A DNA stretch of 64,000 nt from Caedibacter sp052030685. Lineage in GTDB: Bacteria; Pseudomonadota; Gammaproteobacteria; Francisellales; Francisellaceae. Position numbers and translations under genes: made by a program. The DNA lies in assembly GCF_052030685.1 (NCBI RefSeq), contig NZ_JBQAJM010000010.1, positions 14,791 to 78,790 on the forward strand, given 5' to 3'. This document shows positions 9,235-16,600 of the stretch, in pieces; the stretch's first letter is position 1, and every line of letters begins with the position of its first letter. The notes below the pieces were generated by a model that was not told where the DNA came from, searched no databases, and saw nothing but the letters and a program-made list of their open reading frames with translations.

Positions 9235-9260
9235 TATTGTTTCCTTATTATTGTCTTAAC

Positions 9261-9289
9261 TTGAAAAGATACAGGATTAGTATTATATT
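9261..9289 (+). promoter_or_regulatory. sodB promoter
   Basis: TTGAAA (9261-9266), 17-bp spacer, TATATT (9284-9289), ending 55 bp before the sodB start. The leader is AT-rich and contains no obvious Fur box. Confidence 0.5.
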
Positions 9290-9344
9290 GCGCGGACATC
9301 ATATATCAATTTCTAAATTTTGGTCAACCAACAAGGAGCAAGAA

Positions 9345-9932
9345 ATGTTTGAATTACCACAGTTACCATACCCTAAAAATGCCTTAGCACCCGTGATCTC
9401 TGAAGAGACGATTGAATACCATTATGGCAAGCATCATCAGGCGTATGTCACTAACTTAAATAACTTATTAAAAACAGATGAATTTAAATCTTTTGCCGGT
9501 AAATCATTAGAAGACGTCATTTTGACCTCAAAAGGTGGAGTGTTTAATAATGCAGCACAAATCTGGAATCACACGTTTTATTGGAACTGCCTAACACCGA
9601 ATGCTAAAGCAAAACCCGAAGGCGCGTTATTGCAAGCAATTGAGAAAAAGTTTGGCAGCTTTGATGCCTTTAAAGAAGCGTTTAGTAAAACAGCTGTAAC
9701 TACTTTTGGTTCTGGCTGGGCGTGGCTTGTGAAAACTAAACAAGGTGAGCTTGAGCTAGTAAGCACTGGTAATGCGGCATGTCCATTAACCGAAGGTCAC
9801 ACACCACTTTTAACCTGTGATGTATGGGAGCATGCTTACTATATTGATTATCGTAATGCGCGTCCAAAATATGTTGAAGAGTTCTGGAGTATTATTAATT
9901 GGGACTTCGTTGCTAAGCAGTTTGCAAGCTAA
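9345..9932 (+). CDS. sodB: superoxide dismutase [Fe]
   Basis: SodB converts superoxide to peroxide and oxygen in the cytoplasm. The ATG at 9345 follows AAGGAGCAAGAA and gives MFELPQLPYPK, the standard N terminus; the same frame runs open upstream to 9180 but that part is not coding. Length is 195 aa. Metal ligands are visible in YHYGKHH, NHTFYW and DVWEHAYYIDY. The pattern AAQIWNHTFYWNC with GSGWAWLV favours iron over manganese. It is monocistronic. Confidence 0.97.
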   Translation: MFELPQLPYPKNALAPVISEETIEYHYGKHHQAYVTNLNNLLKTDEFKSFAGKSLEDVILTSKGGVFNNAAQIWNHTFYWNCLTPNAKAKPEGALLQAIEKKFGSFDAFKEAFSKTAVTTFGSGWAWLVKTKQGELELVSTGNAACPLTEGHTPLLTCDVWEHAYYIDYRNARPKYVEEFWSIINWDFVAKQFAS

Positions 9933-10007
9933 TTGTGTAGTTTAAGCTAGGCGCTCAAAAGTACTTCACATGCTAATGCCATTACCTTAAGTAATAACGC
10001 AAAAAAT

Positions 10008-10043
10008 AAGCTGAGCTTCAATTATCTCTAACTCGCTCAGCTT
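10008..10043. repeat. relic of the AATAAGTTG-family repeat forming a hairpin
   Basis: The plus strand reads AATAAGCTGAGCTTCAATTA, close to one end of the 115-bp family. AAGCTGAGC (10,008-10,016) pairs perfectly with GCTCAGCTT (10,035-10,043). It is downstream of sodB and has no T-run, so it is not a classical terminator. Confidence 0.5.
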
Positions 10044-10109
10044 AAGCTGCCATCGATGGTTATTAATTCTTCTCAAGGATGGTGCTATTAATTTATGCTT
10101 AAGCATTTC

Positions 10110-10138
10110 TTGGCAAAATCAGAAAAGTTCTATAGAAT
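10110..10138 (+). promoter_or_regulatory. rpoZ promoter
   Basis: TTGGCA (10,110-10,115), 17-bp spacer, TAGAAT (10,133-10,138), 30 bp before the rpoZ start. Confidence 0.5.
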
Positions 10139-10168
10139 TGGACGGCTTTTGAACTTTGGAGAATATGT

Positions 10169-10381
10169 ATGGCACGTGTAACAGTAGAAGACTGTTTAGA
10201 GAAAATTGATAGTCGCTTTGAATTAATTGTTTTGGCCTCAAAAAGAGCGCGTTTCTTGAGTCTAAGTGGACAAGAGCCACGTGTCGACTGGGATAATGAT
10301 AAGACAACCGTTGTTGCTTTGCGTGAGATTGCTGATGGCAAAATAAACAAAGTAGAAATCCGTGCTGAACAGGAATATTAA
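10169..10381 (+). CDS. rpoZ: RNA polymerase omega subunit
   Basis: Omega wraps the C-terminal tail of beta-prime and helps RNA polymerase assemble. The 70-aa protein begins MARVTVEDCLEKIDSRFELI and contains the conserved NDKTTVVALREIADG. It is shorter than the enteric protein (91 aa) because the acidic/Gln-rich tail is missing. The start has GGAGAATATGT upstream. Unlike in enterics, spoT and gmk are not next to it; tRNA-Val follows with its own promoter. Confidence 0.95.
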   Translation: MARVTVEDCLEKIDSRFELIVLASKRARFLSLSGQEPRVDWDNDKTTVVALREIADGKINKVEIRAEQEY

Positions 10382-10418
10382 AAAGATTAACAAAAATAAA
10401 AAATATTGATTTTAGGCG

Positions 10419-10446
10419 TTGACTTTGAATTTTTTAACCCTATAAT
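10419..10446 (+). promoter_or_regulatory. tRNA-Val promoter
   Basis: TTGACT (10,419-10,424), 16-bp spacer, perfect TATAAT (10,441-10,446), placing the RNA start about 8 bp before the tRNA. Confidence 0.75.
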
Positions 10447-10460
10447 CTCATCTCGTTCTC

Positions 10461-10536
10461 GGGTGCTTAGCTCAGCTGGGAGAGCATCGCCCTTACAAGG
10501 CGAGGGTCGGGGGTTCGAACCCCTCAGCACCCACCA
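10461..10536 (+). tRNA. tRNA-Val (anticodon UAC)
   Basis: A 76-nt cloverleaf with encoded CCA. The acceptor GGGTGCT pairs with AGCACCC, the anticodon stem is TCGCC/GGCGA around loop CTTACAA, and the T loop is GTTCGAAC. It is followed directly by a rho-independent terminator. Confidence 0.97.
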
Positions 10537-10544
10537 GAGATTTG

Positions 10545-10573
10545 AAAAGGCTTCCAATTGGGAGCCTTTTTTG
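10545..10573 (+). terminator. rho-independent terminator of tRNA-Val
   Basis: AAGGCTTCC, loop AATT, GGGAGCCTT, then a run of T. It lies 9 bp after the tRNA CCA. Confidence 0.85.
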
Positions 10574-10666
10574 TTTGTGTCACATAATAGTGCTTGAGTT
10601 TTAAGCTGCTATCTGTGACAATAGCGCGGCTCTTTGCTGTTGCCCTTAAATTAGGCGCGCAATAGC

Positions 10667-10692
10667 TTATCGAGAGTAGATACGATAAACCG
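10667..10692 (+). promoter_or_regulatory. rpsF leader hairpin with CCG (possible S6:S18 autoregulatory site)
   Basis: TTATCG (10,667-10,672) pairs with CGATAA (10,683-10,688), and CCG follows at 10,690-10,692, just before the GAAAGGAG ribosome site. rpsF leaders in many bacteria hold a hairpin with a CCG that binds the S6:S18 complex and limits translation. The resemblance is partial. Confidence 0.4.
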
Positions 10693-10706
10693 AAAGGAGT
10701 AAAATT

Positions 10707-11066
10707 ATGAAACATTATGAAATCGTGTTCATGGTGCACCCTGATCAAAGCGATCAGTTGCCAAACATGTTACAAAAATACCGTGAAATCGTTGAGTCTA
10801 GAGGCGGAAAAATTCACCGCTTGGAAGACTGGGGACGTCGTCAACTTGCTTATCCAATCGCTAAGCTTCACAAGGCGCATTACATTTTGATGAATATTGA
10901 GTGTGATACTGAAGCGTTGAACGAGTTAAATGAATCATTCAGATATAATGATGCGATTTTACGTCGTTTAGTACTTAACCAAAATGAAGCAATCACTGAA
11001 CCATCAATCATGATGGCAAAAGATGAGAAAAAAGAAGTTAAAGAAACAAGCCAAGCGGCTGAGTAA
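10707..11066 (+). CDS. rpsF: 30S ribosomal protein S6
   Basis: S6 binds the central domain of 16S rRNA as a heterodimer with S18. The 119-aa protein begins MKHYEIVFMVHPDQSDQ and has the family segment EDWGRRQLAYPIAKLHKAHY. The C terminus is acidic and lysine-rich. A strong GAAAGGAG ribosome site precedes it. First gene of rpsF-rpsR-rplI; the enteric priB that usually sits second is absent. Confidence 0.98.
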   Translation: MKHYEIVFMVHPDQSDQLPNMLQKYREIVESRGGKIHRLEDWGRRQLAYPIAKLHKAHYILMNIECDTEALNELNESFRYNDAILRRLVLNQNEAITEPSIMMAKDEKKEVKETSQAAE

Positions 11067-11077
11067 GGAGAGGAAAA

Positions 11078-11305
11078 ATGCGTCCAAATCGTCGTCGTAA
11101 AGTATGTCGTTTTACCGTTGAAGGCGTTAAAGAGATCGACTACAAAGATTTAAATACATTGAAAGGTTATGTCACTGAAACTGGCAAAATCGTTCCAAGT
11201 CGAATCACAGGTACATCGACTAAATATCAACGTCAACTTGCTAATGCAATCAAAAGAGCAAGATTTTTAGCGTTGATCCCTTACTGTGATCGTCACTTTA
11301 ACTAG
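11078..11305 (+). CDS. rpsR: 30S ribosomal protein S18
   Basis: 75-aa S18, partner of S6 in the platform of the small subunit. RRRKVCRFT at the N terminus and YKDLNTLKGYVTETGKI with the basic end LANAIKRARFLALIPY are diagnostic. It starts 11 bp after rpsF with AAGGAGAGG as ribosome site. Confidence 0.98.
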   Translation: MRPNRRRKVCRFTVEGVKEIDYKDLNTLKGYVTETGKIVPSRITGTSTKYQRQLANAIKRARFLALIPYCDRHFN

Positions 11306-11330
11306 TCTTTAAGTTTAGAGGTCTTTGACA

Positions 11331-11777
11331 ATGCAAGTTATTTTAAAAGAAAAAGTAGAAAACCTAGGTACGCTAGGTAGTGTTGTAAATGTGAAGTCAG
11401 GTTATGCGCGTAACTACTTAGTGCCTTATGGCAAAGCAGTTCAAGCAACTGAAGCAAACATTGCTGCTTTTGAAAAGCAAAAAGCAGAATTACAAAAATT
11501 AGAAGCTGAGCGTTTAACAACGGCTAAAGCAAAAGCTGAGAAAATCTCAGGTCAAGTATTCACAATCAAAGCAGCTGCTGGTGATGGTGGTAAACTATTT
11601 GGTTCTGTTGGTACGAAAGAAGTTGCTGATGTTATCGCGGTAGCGGGTGTTGAGGTTGAAAAACGTCACGTACGTATGCCAGAAGGTATCATCCGTTCAT
11701 TGGGTGAATATGAGTTATCAGTTCATTTACACTCAGATGTTGATGCTGATATCAAATTGGTCGTTATCGCTGAATAA
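11331..11777 (+). CDS. rplI: 50S ribosomal protein L9
   Basis: L9 binds 23S rRNA near the L1 stalk. The 148-aa protein starts at ATG 11,331 (MQVILKEKVENLG), with AGAGG upstream; the TTG two codons earlier is unlikely. GSVVNVKSGYARNYLVPYGKA is the L9 signature, followed by a helical linker and a C-terminal domain. Last gene of the operon. Confidence 0.98.
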   Translation: MQVILKEKVENLGTLGSVVNVKSGYARNYLVPYGKAVQATEANIAAFEKQKAELQKLEAERLTTAKAKAEKISGQVFTIKAAAGDGGKLFGSVGTKEVADVIAVAGVEVEKRHVRMPEGIIRSLGEYELSVHLHSDVDADIKLVVIAE

Positions 11778-11811
11778 TTTCCTAATTATTCACTAACTAC
11801 GATTACACTTT

Positions 11812-11930
11812 AAGTAATGAATCAATAATAGGTTGCGTCAGCTAATACCTCTCCCCTTGTGGGAGAGGTCGTGCAGCTTAAGCTGCACGGGTGAGGGGTA
11901 TAATTGAAGCTCAACTTATTTTTGCATTAT
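11812..11930 (+). repeat. 115-bp palindromic repeat (AATAAGTTG family), copy B
   Basis: Best-preserved internal part: CTCTCCCCTTGTGGGAGAG hairpin, perfect 18-bp GTGCAGCTTAAGCTGCAC palindrome, GGGTGAGGGG, then TTGAAGCTCAACTTATT. It sits in the 3' region of rplI, immediately before a terminator, so it is probably transcribed with the ribosomal operon. Confidence 0.88.
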
Positions 11931-11934
11931 TGCT

Positions 11935-11957
11935 AAGCCGCATATTTTGCGGCTTTT
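11935..11957 (+). terminator. rho-independent terminator after rplI
   Basis: AAGCCGCA, loop of about 5, TGCGGCTT, then a T-run continuing into TTTTTTTGG. Ends the rpsF-rpsR-rplI transcript. Confidence 0.85.
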
Positions 11958-12093
11958 TTGTTTTTTTGGAGAGTGTTTACTCGGCTGCGTTACCCTTGTC
12001 ATTGATAGTTTATGTGATAAACGACGCAAGTTTCTCTTTTGAATTTCATTTGTATTTGACAGGCAATAAATTAAAGGCTTTAGCGCTAAATTT

Positions 12094-12102
12094 TGGTATA
12101 CT
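12094..12102 (+). promoter_or_regulatory. gyrB promoter (extended -10)
   Basis: TGGTATACT: a TATACT box with the TGn extension, 38 bp before gyrB. The -35 region is poor. gyrB promoters are often sensitive to supercoiling, but nothing here proves that. Confidence 0.5.
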
Positions 12103-12140
12103 CTACGGTGATTTGTTTTGAATGAAAATGGAGTGACTGA

Positions 12141-14558
12141 ATGTCCGACGTTAAAGCTTATGATTCGTCAAATATTAAAGTATTAAAAGGGCTTGAGGCG
12201 GTACGTAAACGCCCAGGCATGTATATTGGGGATACGGATGATGGTTCAGGTCTTCATCATATGGTATTTGAGGTGGTTGATAACTCAATCGATGAGGCGT
12301 TAGCGGGATATTGTGATGATATTATTGTGACTATGCATACTGACGGTTCGGTGTCAGTCAGTGATAATGGTCGTGGAATTCCTGTGGATATACATCCTGA
12401 AGAAGGGCGCTCAGCAGCAGAGGTCATTATGACAGTACTGCACGCAGGCGGTAAATTTGATGATAACTCTTATAAAGTATCAGGTGGCTTGCACGGGGTT
12501 GGTGTATCCGTTGTTAATGCGTTGTCTGAAAGTTTGGAGCTACGTGTTTGGAAAAATGGCAAAGAATACGAGCAATATTATGCTCATGGTGAGCCGTTGG
12601 CACCACTAAAAGAAATAGGAGATACAACAAAGCAAGGGACAATGATTCGCTTTAAGCCATCACCACAAACATTTTCAATTGTTGAGTTTAATTATGACAC
12701 ATTAGCAAAGCGTATTCGTGAGTTATCATTTTTAAACTCAGGTGTTAAAGTTCAACTGATTGATAAGATTAATGATCAAAATGTGACTTTCCAATATGAA
12801 GGGGGTATTAAGGCGTTTGTTGAGCATTTAAATAAGAGCAAAACGCCATTAAATCAAAACATTATTAGTATCCAAGGTGAGCGCAATGATGTTGTGGTTG
12901 AGCTTGCGATGCAATGGAATGAGTCGTATCAAGAAAGCGTCTATTGCTTTACGAACAATATTCCACAACGTGATGGTGGCACACATTTATCAGGCTTTAG
13001 AGCGGCATTAACACGTACAATTAATGGTTATATTGAATCAGAAGGCTTAAATAAGAAGCTTAAGATTAGCACGTCAGGTGATGATGCGCGTGAAGGATTA
13101 ACCGCTGTATTATCTGTCAAAGTACCCGATCCTAAATTCTCATCACAAACTAAGGATAAACTGGTTTCTTCTGAAGTGAAAACGGCAGTTGAAGCGTTAG
13201 TGAATGAAAAGTTGCAAGAATTCTTACTTGAAAACCCGAATGAAGCCAAGTTGATTTCCAATAAGATTATTGATTCAGCACGCGCTAGAGAGGCGGCAAG
13301 AAAAGCACGTGAAATGACCCGCAGAAAAGGTGCTTTGGATATTGCCGGTTTACCAGGTAAGCTTGCTGATTGTCAGGAAAAAGATCCGGCATTATCTGAA
13401 CTATATATCGTGGAGGGGGACTCTGCGGGTGGTTCAGCAAAGCAGGCACGCGATCGCAGAACACAGGCTATTTTGCCATTAAAAGGTAAGATCTTAAATG
13501 TTGAAAAAGCCCGATTTGATAAGATGTTAAGCTCACAAGAAGTGGGGACGTTAATCAAAGCCTTGGGTTGTGGTATTGGACGTGATGAATATGATCCGGA
13601 TAAAACAAGATATCATCGCATCGTTATTATGACGGATGCTGATGTCGATGGTTCACACATCCGTACGTTACTTCTGACTTTCTTTTATCGTCAAATGCCT
13701 GAGCTTATTGAGCGTGGTTATATCTATATTGCACAACCGCCATTGTATAAAGTTAAGCGCGGCAAACAGGAAACCTATCTTAAAGATGATGCCGCCTTAG
13801 CACAATATTTAGGAAGTATCGGGATTGAGGGTGCGTCTTTATTTCCAGGGGACAACATCCCACCTATTTCAGGTGTTGGTTTGGAGAATTTGTATCAGCA
13901 ATATCAAAAAACCAATGCAAAAATTACTACCTTATCGCGCCGCTATCCAGTGAATGCGCTTAAAGCATTCATTAGCTATGAGCCATATCCTGTTGTAAGC
14001 GACGAGTCGGCACTTAATGCTTGGTGGCAAGGCTTTGCTGAGCATGTGAATGAGCTATCAGGTGGTTATGAATTTTATACGGCTGCTATCGATAGTGAAC
14101 AGCATGAAGATGAAAAAGTGATTAAACTTAAGCTTTCGCGCTTGTTGCATGGTGTAAATACTGAGTACAGTTTTAATTTGAGCTTCTTTGAAAGCAAAGA
14201 TTATCAAAGTATTGTTGAATTGGGCACAGCACTCAATGGTCTTTTGACCAAAGCCGCCTATGTTGAGCGTGGTAGCAAAAAAGAATTTGTTGATACATTT
14301 GAGCAAGCGATGGAGTGGTTGATTTCTGAGGCGAAACGTGGGCAAAATGTACAACGCTATAAAGGTCTTGGTGAAATGAATCCAGAACAGTTATGGGAAA
14401 CAACAATGGATCCTGCTGAGCGCCGTATGTTACAAGTCACCATTGCCGATGCTGTTGCTGCTGATGAGTTATTCTCGACACTCATGGGTGATGATGTTGA
14501 ACCAAGACGCAACTTTATTGAAAGCAATGCGCTTAATGTTGTGAATATTGATGTTTAA
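12141..14558 (+). CDS. gyrB: DNA gyrase subunit B
   Basis: GyrB supplies the ATPase of DNA gyrase, which introduces negative supercoils. The 805-aa protein has the GHKL ATPase fold (VVDNSIDEALAG; GRGIPVD; GGLHGVGVSVVNALS), the transducer domain, then the Toprim acidic residues in EGDSAGGSAKQ and MTDADVDGSHIR. The RYKGLGEMNPEQLWETTMDP tail binds GyrA. Its length matches enteric GyrB with the inserted domain. Its end overlaps the convergent cysZ stop by 4 bp. dnaA, dnaN and recF are not adjacent. Confidence 0.98.
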   Translation: MSDVKAYDSSNIKVLKGLEAVRKRPGMYIGDTDDGSGLHHMVFEVVDNSIDEALAGYCDDIIVTMHTDGSVSVSDNGRGIPVDIHPEEGRSAAEVIMTVLHAGGKFDDNSYKVSGGLHGVGVSVVNALSESLELRVWKNGKEYEQYYAHGEPLAPLKEIGDTTKQGTMIRFKPSPQTFSIVEFNYDTLAKRIRELSFLNSGVKVQLIDKINDQNVTFQYEGGIKAFVEHLNKSKTPLNQNIISIQGERNDVVVELAMQWNESYQESVYCFTNNIPQRDGGTHLSGFRAALTRTINGYIESEGLNKKLKISTSGDDAREGLTAVLSVKVPDPKFSSQTKDKLVSSEVKTAVEALVNEKLQEFLLENPNEAKLISNKIIDSARAREAARKAREMTRRKGALDIAGLPGKLADCQEKDPALSELYIVEGDSAGGSAKQARDRRTQAILPLKGKILNVEKARFDKMLSSQEVGTLIKALGCGIGRDEYDPDKTRYHRIVIMTDADVDGSHIRTLLLTFFYRQMPELIERGYIYIAQPPLYKVKRGKQETYLKDDAALAQYLGSIGIEGASLFPGDNIPPISGVGLENLYQQYQKTNAKITTLSRRYPVNALKAFISYEPYPVVSDESALNAWWQGFAEHVNELSGGYEFYTAAIDSEQHEDEKVIKLKLSRLLHGVNTEYSFNLSFFESKDYQSIVELGTALNGLLTKAAYVERGSKKEFVDTFEQAMEWLISEAKRGQNVQRYKGLGEMNPEQLWETTMDPAERRMLQVTIADAVAADELFSTLMGDDVEPRRNFIESNALNVVNIDV

Positions 14559-15310
14559 ATAACTGCTTTATCATGGTTATGCCAATGATCAACATACATC
14601 TTGGTAGTGCCTGCGATGGCAGCAGGAATAACAAGGATATTAAAAAATGGAATCATCAAAAAAACCGTGGTAATAAAGCCAAAATTTAGGCTTAGAGACT
14701 TTTGTTGGGAGAGTTGTTTTTTCATTTGCGGAAAGCTGATTTCATTATTATCAAAAGCGTAATCGGCGTATTGTACGACGTTGAACCAACATAATAATAT
14801 AAACCATAAAACACTGGTAAAAAGGTTAACTACAGGAATAAAGTAACACAACAGAATAATTAAAACCCACGGTAGAAAAGACAATAGTTTTTTAAATTCG
14901 CGGGCGATAGATTTTGGGGCGATAAGCATCAGTTTTGCAAGTGTGAGCTCACTACCAACGTCTTGCCCTGTCAGTTGTTTTTGTACTTTTTCTGCAAGGA
15001 AACTATAAAAAGGAGCCGCAATAATAAGAGCAATTGCAGTAAAGAGATAAGCACTAAAGAGCAATAATGTCAAAATAGCAATAATATAAATCAACCAACT
15101 AAGCCATGTGAGCCAGCTAGGTAGGTGCGCATCCACCCAGTTGATCAATAGTGAAATCTCATGCAGGCTAAACCACCATAGTGCAATAAAGATGATGGTA
15201 TTGATAATAAGTGGCACAATGGTGTAGCGCTTAATCCCTTTCTTGAAAATAAGTGTTAATCCGGCAAAAAAATAGCTAATACCACTGTTTTTACCTTGAT
15301 ATTGCGTCAT
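14555..15310 (-). CDS. cysZ: CysZ-family membrane protein (EI24/sulfate transport)
   Basis: The 251-aa membrane protein matches CysZ in size and order: N-terminal SGISYFFAGL, a first hydrophobic helix pair, WLTWLSWLIYIIAI, then IAAPFYSFLAEKVQKQLTG, and a late helix block. CysZ mediates sulfate uptake for cysteine synthesis in enterics. The start is 2 bp after the lplA stop, so the two are one transcript. No sulfate assimilation genes lie nearby, so the substrate is an inference from family membership. Confidence 0.85.
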   Translation of the reverse strand: MTQYQGKNSGISYFFAGLTLIFKKGIKRYTIVPLIINTIIFIALWWFSLHEISLLINWVDAHLPSWLTWLSWLIYIIAILTLLLFSAYLFTAIALIIAAPFYSFLAEKVQKQLTGQDVGSELTLAKLMLIAPKSIAREFKKLLSFLPWVLIILLCYFIPVVNLFTSVLWFILLCWFNVVQYADYAFDNNEISFPQMKKQLSQQKSLSLNFGFITTVFLMIPFFNILVIPAAIAGTTKMYVDHWHNHDKAVI

Positions 15311-15312
15311 GG

Positions 15313-16281
15313 TTAGCCTCCCGTTACATCGGCAATGTTTTGATAAAAGTGCGTTAATAATCCCCGTTCTTGTGCCGTAAAATTCAGTGATTTCTTATGA
15401 GTAAGGTCAAAGCTTTGTTTGCTATAGATTGGATTGGTTATTTGGAAATAAGTCTTAAGATTATGATATTTATCGCTATGAATTTCAAATGCAATCACTC
15501 GCCCGTTTTTAATCTCTAGTGTGATATGGTTATCTTCAAAAATAAACTTGCGGCTAAAGGGTAGCGTTTTGCCAAAGCGCCATTGCCAAGTACGCAGGGT
15601 GTTTTCTTCATCAACTACCTGCTTATTTTCCATATGTTCAGGAATATAGGTAATGTGGTGATTAAACTGATTTAAAAAACAATCGCGTATCTTTGCGGCA
15701 CTAATCTCAGGATTGATTGCTGCTAAGTTGATAACGCTTGAACGCTTAGAGTGCACACCCTTTGTGCTTAATGATGTATCAATATTGTGATGTAAATAAT
15801 GATATAGTTTGCTGGTGTAGGCATTAATCAAGAGTGTCCCGTGATGAAAGGATTTATCCTTTGTCTCACGAAAGGCGCTGCCTGAGACTTTATAATCAAC
15901 CCCCTCATGTGTCACTAAGATATCATTACGTTCGGAAGCATGGGCATTAATGCCGCAGCTTTTAAGTGTATTTACAATCAATGCGAGATTTGCTTTTTTA
16001 TCATAATCTTGCGATTTTGCCATGATGGTATAGTTGAGATTACCAAGATCATGATAGACCGTGCCGCCACCACTTTGACGGCGGACAATTGGGATATTGT
16101 CATTGCTCAAAGCATCAATATTACACTCACGCCATGGATTTTGCGCGCGTCCAATAATCACAGAAGGCATATTCTGCCAAAGATATAAAATTGGGGTGTC
16201 CGTCAACATCTCGCGAAAAAGCCAGTTTTCAACGGCAAGGTTATAAAAAGGATCGTGACTTGTAGCAATATAAACGTTCAT
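15313..16281 (-). CDS. lplA: lipoate-protein ligase A
   Basis: LplA activates free lipoate with ATP and attaches it to lipoyl domains of 2-oxoacid dehydrogenases and GcvH. The 322-aa protein begins MNVYIATSHDPFYNLAVENWLF and has the core RRQSGGGTVYHDLGNLNYT and the lysine-containing DYKVSGSAF. The C-terminal accessory domain is present, so it is the one-piece enzyme. The region 46-69 bp upstream shares a 24-bp box with the kch upstream region. Confidence 0.95.
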   Translation of the reverse strand: MNVYIATSHDPFYNLAVENWLFREMLTDTPILYLWQNMPSVIIGRAQNPWRECNIDALSNDNIPIVRRQSGGGTVYHDLGNLNYTIMAKSQDYDKKANLALIVNTLKSCGINAHASERNDILVTHEGVDYKVSGSAFRETKDKSFHHGTLLINAYTSKLYHYLHHNIDTSLSTKGVHSKRSSVINLAAINPEISAAKIRDCFLNQFNHHITYIPEHMENKQVVDEENTLRTWQWRFGKTLPFSRKFIFEDNHITLEIKNGRVIAFEIHSDKYHNLKTYFQITNPIYSKQSFDLTHKKSLNFTAQERGLLTHFYQNIADVTGG

Positions 16282-16326
16282 ATAGATTGTTTGTGTGACT
16301 TATTAAGCTTTTATAAAATGGCAGTT

Positions 16327-16350
16327 TATACCCATCACAAACCATTTTAC
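16327..16350. promoter_or_regulatory. 24-bp box shared with the kch upstream region
   Basis: TATACCCATCACAAACCATTTTAC matches 18,884-18,907 at about 19 of 24 positions, in the same orientation. Both copies lie shortly upstream of leftward genes (lplA and the K+ channel). It may be a shared regulator or promoter site, or a small repeat. Confidence 0.35.
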
Positions 16351-16454
16351 AGATTTTCTTTTAACTTAGTTGTATAAGAGATGGGTTCTAAGGATGATTA
16401 TTATAGTACTGCCACATATTCAAGATACGCGAATACTTTAGAAATGGAGTAATG

Positions 16455-16528
16455 CCCCATAAAATATGGGGTTTACAAGTAAACTCAAGTAGTCGGGTGT
16501 TTAAAAGTTGTAACAGTACTTTGTACTG
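16455..16528 (+). ncRNA. tandem hairpins upstream of the Abi gene (candidate partner RNA)
   Basis: Three stems follow one another: CCCCATA/TATGGGG (16,455-16,471), GTTTA/TAAAC (16,471-16,484) and CAGTAC/GTACTG with loop TTT (16,514-16,528). An outer TTCTAA..TTTAGAA pairing (about 16,386-16,441) may precede them. The block lies between lplA and the promoter-like TTGACA of the Abi gene. AbiF genes have been reported to come with a conserved structured RNA acting as antitoxin; that this is such an RNA is inference. Its own promoter was not clear and the strand is assumed from the Abi gene. Confidence 0.4.
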
Positions 16529-16537
16529 GAGAATATA

Positions 16538-16566
16538 TTGACAGTGTTTTGATGAATGGCTTAAAT
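16538..16566 (+). promoter_or_regulatory. promoter of the AbiF-like gene
   Basis: Perfect TTGACA (16,538-16,543), 17-bp spacer, TTAAAT (16,561-16,566). The predicted RNA begins about 28 bases before the ATG and has an AT-rich leader without a clear ribosome site. Confidence 0.45.
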
Positions 16567-16600
16567 AGTTTGATAATCGATAGGTTAAAATTATTAAATC

